Assembly (NCBI RefSeq): GCF_044377035.1
Contig: NZ_JBILJW010000013.1
Location: 1-64,000 of the forward strand
Reading direction: 5' to 3'
Length of the DNA: 64,000 nucleotides
Source of the DNA: Silanimonas sp044377035
GTDB lineage: Bacteria; Pseudomonadota; Gammaproteobacteria; Xanthomonadales; Xanthomonadaceae
Shown: one piece after another, positions 60,888 to 64,000 of the stretch
Numbering within the stretch: the stretch's first letter is position 1
Layout of the letters: the number at the start of each line of letters is the position of its first letter
The notes under the pieces: generated by a model
The model's input: only the letters and a program-made list of their open reading frames with translations
The model's database searches: none
What the model was told of the DNA's origin: nothing
Translations under genes and position numbers: made by a program

Positions 60888-61032
60888 GCGGTACTCCGGC
60901 GCGGCGGGCCGACGGGCCTGCCTTCAAAGACCGCGCAGGATAGCGGGCGGGCCGCCGGCGGGCAAGGAAAATCCCCGCCCGGGCCTGAACGAGCCTACCG
61001 ACCCACCAATCAGATCAACGACTTGCAGGGGA

Positions 61033-61680
61033 TCAAGGCTCGTAGCCCGCCATCAGCCCGGCGAACAGGCCGGCGTGACGACGCGCCTGGGCCTCACGCC
61101 GCAGGCGGTGGGCGATGAAGATCGAACGCAGCTCGTTGGCCGCCGTGTCGAAGTGCTCGTTGACGATCCAGTAGTCGAACTCGGACGCGTGCGACATCTC
61201 CTCCTGCGCGGCGGCGAGACGCTGGGCGATGACCGCCTCGCTGTCCTGCCCGCGGTTGCGCATGCGGGTCTCGAGGGTGTCGGTGGACGGCGGCAGGATG
61301 AAGACGCTGACTGCGTCGGGGATCTTCTGCCGGACCTGGCGGGCGCCCTGCCAGTCGATCTCGAGCAGCACGTCCTTGCCCGCAGCCAGCTGCGGCTCGA
61401 CCGACTGCCGGGCCGTGCCCTTGTAGTCGCCGTGCACCAGCGCGTATTCGAAGAAGTCGCCGGCGGCGATCATCCGCTCGAACTCGGCCTTGTCGACGAA
61501 GTGGTAGTGGTGGGCGTGGCGTTCGCCGGGGCGGGGCGCGCGCGAGGTGTAGCTGATCGACAGGGCGATGCCCGGTTCGCGGGCGAGGACGGCGTTGACC
61601 ATGCTCGACTTGCCGGCGCCGGAGGGCGCGGCGACGACGAACAGGGTGCCGCGTTCGACGGGGGCGTTGGGGTGGCTCAT
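61033..61680 (-). CDS. gmk: Guanylate kinase
   Basis: Phosphorylates GMP to GDP. 215 residues: Walker A PSGAGKSSMVNAV, the GMP-binding SYTSRAPRPGE with HHYHFVDKAEFE, the lid (ILPPSTDTLETRMRNRGQDS) and the C-terminal region. The ATG at 61680 follows the yicC stop by 19 bases, so transcription from yicC through gmk is likely. A 145-base gap with no gene or clear terminator separates it from rpoZ. Confidence 0.96.
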   Translation of the reverse strand: MSHPNAPVERGTLFVVAAPSGAGKSSMVNAVLAREPGIALSISYTSRAPRPGERHAHHYHFVDKAEFERMIAAGDFFEYALVHGDYKGTARQSVEPQLAAGKDVLLEIDWQGARQVRQKIPDAVSVFILPPSTDTLETRMRNRGQDSEAVIAQRLAAAQEEMSHASEFDYWIVNEHFDTAANELRSIFIAHRLRREAQARRHAGLFAGLMAGYEP

Positions 61681-61699
61681 GCGGGGCGGGCCTCCGGCC

Positions 61700-62563
61700 T
61701 CACTCGATGTTCTGCACTTGTTCGCGGACCTGCTCGATCAGCACCTTCAGTTCGACCGAGGCCTGGGTCAAGCGGGCGTCGACGGCCTTCGAGCCCAGCG
61801 TGTTCGCCTCGCGGTTGAACTCCTGCAGCAGGAAATCGAGGCGGCGGCCAACGGCCTCGCCGCGCTTCATGGCATGGCGGGCCTCGACCACGTGGGTGGC
61901 GAGGCGGTCGAGCTCCTCGTCGACGTCGGCGCGCTGCAGCAGCAGGACGAGTTCCTGCTCGAGGCGGGCCGGATCGACCTCGACCTTCAGTTCGCCGAAG
62001 CGGGTCTCGATGCGCTGGCGGATCGCGCTGCGCAGCTCCGGAAGGACGCCGCGCACGGTGGCGATGATCGCTTCGATGGCCTTCAGGCGCTCCTCGATCA
62101 ACGCGGCGAGCGCCTTGCCCTCGCGTTCGCGATGGGCGAGGAAGTCGGCCAGCAGCGCGTCGGCCAGCGCGGCGGCCTCGGCGCGCAGGGCGTCCATGTC
62201 GGTGCCGGCATCGGCCAGGACGCCGGGGAAGGCGAGCAGGTCGGTGAAGCTGGTTTCCAGCGTGCTGAAGCGCGCGGCGAAGGTGGCGTGCAGCTCGGTG
62301 AGCTGTTGCAGGCGCGCCTCGTTCACGCTCAGCGGGCGAAGGGCGTCGCCGCTGCTGCGCAGGCGAAGGCCGAGGTCGAGCTTTCCGCGCGAGATCTTGG
62401 CGGCGATCTTCTCGCGCAGCATCGGCTCCAGCACGCGCAGTTCGTCCGGCAGGCGCAGGGAGAGTTCGAGGTAGCGATGGTTCACCGCACGCAGCTCGAG
62501 GGCGAGCGTGCCGGCGGCGGTGGCGCGTTCGACCGCGGCGAAGGCGGTCATGCTGCGGATCAT
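61700..62563 (-). CDS. yicC: YicC-family endoribonuclease
   Basis: 287 residues, usual YicC length. YicC/YloC proteins are endoribonucleases that degrade small RNAs (E. coli YicC cuts the sRNA RyhB). N-terminal MIRSMTAFAAVER with ELRAVNHRYLE; a coiled middle (about 90-200); and the C-terminal RADVDEELDRL / GRRLDFLLQEFNREANTLGSKA part that carries the nuclease residues. The start at 62563 matches the family. Divergent from rph with only 76 bases between, the usual neighbour pair. Confidence 0.93.
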   Translation of the reverse strand: MIRSMTAFAAVERATAAGTLALELRAVNHRYLELSLRLPDELRVLEPMLREKIAAKISRGKLDLGLRLRSSGDALRPLSVNEARLQQLTELHATFAARFSTLETSFTDLLAFPGVLADAGTDMDALRAEAAALADALLADFLAHREREGKALAALIEERLKAIEAIIATVRGVLPELRSAIRQRIETRFGELKVEVDPARLEQELVLLLQRADVDEELDRLATHVVEARHAMKRGEAVGRRLDFLLQEFNREANTLGSKAVDARLTQASVELKVLIEQVREQVQNIE

Positions 62564-62599
62564 GCGGGTGGCTCGCGCGGCGGGCGGCAGGGACGCGGA

Positions 62600-62608
62600 T
62601 GGTAAACT
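62600..62608 (+). promoter_or_regulatory. Extended -10 promoter of rph
   Basis: TGG-TAAACT between the divergent yicC and rph starts, 31 bases before the rph ATG; no -35. Confidence 0.45.
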
Positions 62609-62639
62609 CCGCGCCCTTTCGCCACCACCGGCCCGCACC

Positions 62640-63356
62640 ATGACCGTCATCGCCCGCCCCAGTGGCCGCCAACCCGACCAGATGCGCGAGGTCCGCATCG
62701 AGCGCCGCTACACCAAGCACGCCGAAGGCTCGGTGCTGGTGAGCTTCGGCGACACCAAGGTGCTCTGCACCGCCAGCGTCGAGGAGCGCGTGCCGGGCTT
62801 CCTGCGCGGCAAGGGCGAAGGCTGGATCACCGCCGAGTACGGCATGCTGCCGCGCTCGACCAACTCGCGCATGGGCCGCGAGGCAGCCCAGGGCAAGCAG
62901 GGCGGCCGCACGCTGGAGATCCAGCGCCTGATCGGCCGCAGCCTGCGGGCCTGCGTGGATCGCAACGCACTGGGCGAACGCACCATCACGCTCGACTGCG
63001 ACGTGCTGCAGGCCGACGGCGGCACGCGCACCGCGGCGATCACCGGCGCCTACGTGGCCCTGGTGGATGCGGTCTCGACGCTGAAGACCTCGCGCAACCC
63101 GATCTTCGGCGCCGTGGCGGCGGTCTCGGTGGGCATCTACCGCGGCGAACCGGTGCTCGACCTCGACTACGCCGAAGACAGCGACTGCGATACCGACATG
63201 AACGTGGTGATGAACGACGGCGGTGGTTTCATCGAGGTGCAAGGCACCGCCGAGGGCCATGCCTTCCGCCGCAGCGAGATGGACGCGATGCTGGCTTTGG
63301 CCGAGAAGGGCATCGCCGAGCTGGTCGCTGCGCAGCGCGCGGCGCTGGCGGGCTGA
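62640..63356 (+). CDS. rph: Ribonuclease PH
   Basis: Phosphate-dependent 3'-5' exoribonuclease trimming tRNA 3' ends; hexamer. 238 residues. RPSGRQPDQMREVRIER, KHAEGSVLVSFGDTKVLCTASVEE, RSTNSRMGREA, RLIGRSLRA, LDCDVLQADGGTRTAAITGA and DLDYAEDSDCDTDMNVVM are all present. It starts the plus-strand run rph-VOC-rdgB; the next gene begins 10 bases after the stop. Confidence 0.97.
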   Translation: MTVIARPSGRQPDQMREVRIERRYTKHAEGSVLVSFGDTKVLCTASVEERVPGFLRGKGEGWITAEYGMLPRSTNSRMGREAAQGKQGGRTLEIQRLIGRSLRACVDRNALGERTITLDCDVLQADGGTRTAAITGAYVALVDAVSTLKTSRNPIFGAVAAVSVGIYRGEPVLDLDYAEDSDCDTDMNVVMNDGGGFIEVQGTAEGHAFRRSEMDAMLALAEKGIAELVAAQRAALAG

Positions 63357-63366
63357 ACACTCCCGA

Positions 63367-63774
63367 ATGAACCGCCACCTCGCCCTCTTCGCGCTCGTCG
63401 TCGACGATTACGACACCGCCATCCGCCACTACGTCGATGATCTTGGCTTCACGCTCGTCTGCGACGAGGACCGCGGCAACGGCAAGCGCTGGGTGGAAGT
63501 GACGCCCTCGCCCACCTCGCAGTGCCGCGTGCTGCTGGCGAAGGCCGCGACGGAAGCGCAAAAGACCCGCATCGGCGACCAGACCGGCGGGCGCGTCGGC
63601 TTCTTCCTGCACACCGATGATTTCGACCGCGACCACGCGGCGATGACCGCCCGCGGCGTGCGTTTCGCGGAAACCCCGCGCGACGAGCCCTACGGCAAGG
63701 TGGTGGTCTTCATCGACCGCTACGGAAACCGCTGGGACCTGATCCAGCCAGCCATTGGCGGAGCGCAGGCATGA
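63367..63774 (+). CDS. Glyoxalase/bleomycin-resistance (VOC) family protein
   Basis: 135 residues. One VOC module: NRHLALFALVVDDYDTAIRHYVDDLGF, RWVEVTPS, GFFLHTDDFDRDH and VVFIDRYGNRWDLIQP. The metal-ligand positions (His/Asp/Glu) are mostly kept, but the reaction is unknown; families like this include isomerases and dioxygenases. It lies between rph and rdgB, and its stop overlaps the rdgB start (ATGA). Confidence 0.88.
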   Translation: MNRHLALFALVVDDYDTAIRHYVDDLGFTLVCDEDRGNGKRWVEVTPSPTSQCRVLLAKAATEAQKTRIGDQTGGRVGFFLHTDDFDRDHAAMTARGVRFAETPRDEPYGKVVVFIDRYGNRWDLIQPAIGGAQA

Positions 63775-64000
63775 AGGTGGTCCTCGCCAGCGGCAACAAG
63801 GGCAAGCTCGCCGAACTCGGCGAGCTGCTGGCCGGCGCCGGGCTCGAACTCGTGCCGCAGGGCGCGCTGGGCATCGCGGATCCGGTCGAGGACGGCCACA
63901 CCTTCGTCGAGAACGCGCTGATCAAGGCGCGCAACGCGTCGAGGCTTTCCGGCCTCCCCGCGCTGGCCGACGACTCCGGCCTGATCGTCGATGCGCTCGG
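63771..64000 (+). CDS. rdgB: XTP/dITP diphosphatase, N-terminal part
   Basis: Partial gene cut by the window end (76 codons seen). Hydrolyses dITP, XTP and other non-canonical purine nucleotides to keep them out of DNA. VVLASGNKGKLAEL is the N-terminal substrate motif, and EDGHTFVENALIKARNAS and ADDSGL follow as in E. coli RdgB. Coupled to the VOC gene by ATGA. Confidence 0.95.
   Translation, partial: MKVVLASGNKGKLAELGELLAGAGLELVPQGALGIADPVEDGHTFVENALIKARNASRLSGLPALADDSGLIVDAL

Noticed and set aside
60888..61032. 145-base gap between gmk and rpoZ searched for a small RNA or terminator
   Set aside because: Only weak GC-rich stems without a T-run and no promoter-terminator pair.
58324..61818. 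A very long open frame (over 1100 codons) antisense to spoT, rpoZ and gmk, and similar frames antisense to recG, tkt and the RND pump
   Set aside because: Arg-, Ala- and His-rich low-information translations with no family motifs, fully opposite well-recognised genes. Expected in GC-rich DNA.

Overview
The window looks like one continuous stretch of a GC-rich gammaproteobacterial chromosome. By eye it is well over 60 percent G+C. Gene order and protein character fit the Xanthomonadales/Lysobacterales (Lysobacter/Xanthomonas relatives). Signs of this are a pilMNOPQ operon divergent from a PBP1A gene, gltA followed by a type B L31 gene, the run rph / yicC-gmk-rpoZ-spoT-ridA-recG, a class I aldolase inside a tkt-gap-pgk-pyk-fba cluster, and RimB/RimK next to a tRNA. 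The taxonomic call is inference from gene content, not from a search.

Layout. 1-6.1 kb: the 3' end of ahcY, an isolated DUF2252 gene, a membrane diguanylate cyclase, metF, a small exported protein and ilvE. 6.1-11.7 kb: a ColR/ColS-like two-component system, the rimB-rimK operon, tRNA-Gly(CCC), thiS-thiG and trmB. 11.7-20.6 kb: a transporter of the SLC13/ArsB type with RCK_C domains, several small membrane or redox proteins, a fumarylacetoacetate-hydrolase family enzyme, mscL, an exported M28 peptidase, a translationally coupled metalloprotease/methyltransferase pair and a YfiF-like TrmH methyltransferase. 20.6-26.4 kb: an RND pump with its lipoprotein adaptor and a membrane histidine kinase without a partner.

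26.6-40.5 kb: central carbon metabolism on the minus strand (fba, pyk, pgk, gap, tkt), interleaved with other genes mostly on the plus strand (tsaC/sua5, NDH-2, S1/P1 nuclease, ompW, acetyl-CoA hydrolase/transferase). 40.7-44.8 kb: two sodium- or proton-coupled amino-acid/dicarboxylate symporters and a cyclic-nucleotide-binding EAL protein. 44.9-52.8 kb: type IV pilus operon pilMNOPQ and divergent PBP1A. 52.9-64 kb: gltA, rpmE2, a nucleoside hydrolase, recG, ridA, spoT, rpoZ, gmk, yicC, then rph, a VOC-family protein and the start of rdgB on the plus strand.

Nearly everything is housekeeping. There is no prophage, insertion sequence, integrase or CRISPR array that I can see. The best candidates for a second look are: two perfect FNR-type sites in tandem upstream of ompW; a DUF2252 gene that lies between two similar copies of the ahcY tail-plus-terminator, as if inserted there; a low-GC segment inside pilQ; the CNB-EAL fusion; and the coupled HExxH protease/zinc-ribbon methyltransferase pair. 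I did not find a convincing new multi-gene system. No gap without a gene exceeds 300 bases; the longest are 8169-8430 and 2209-2448.
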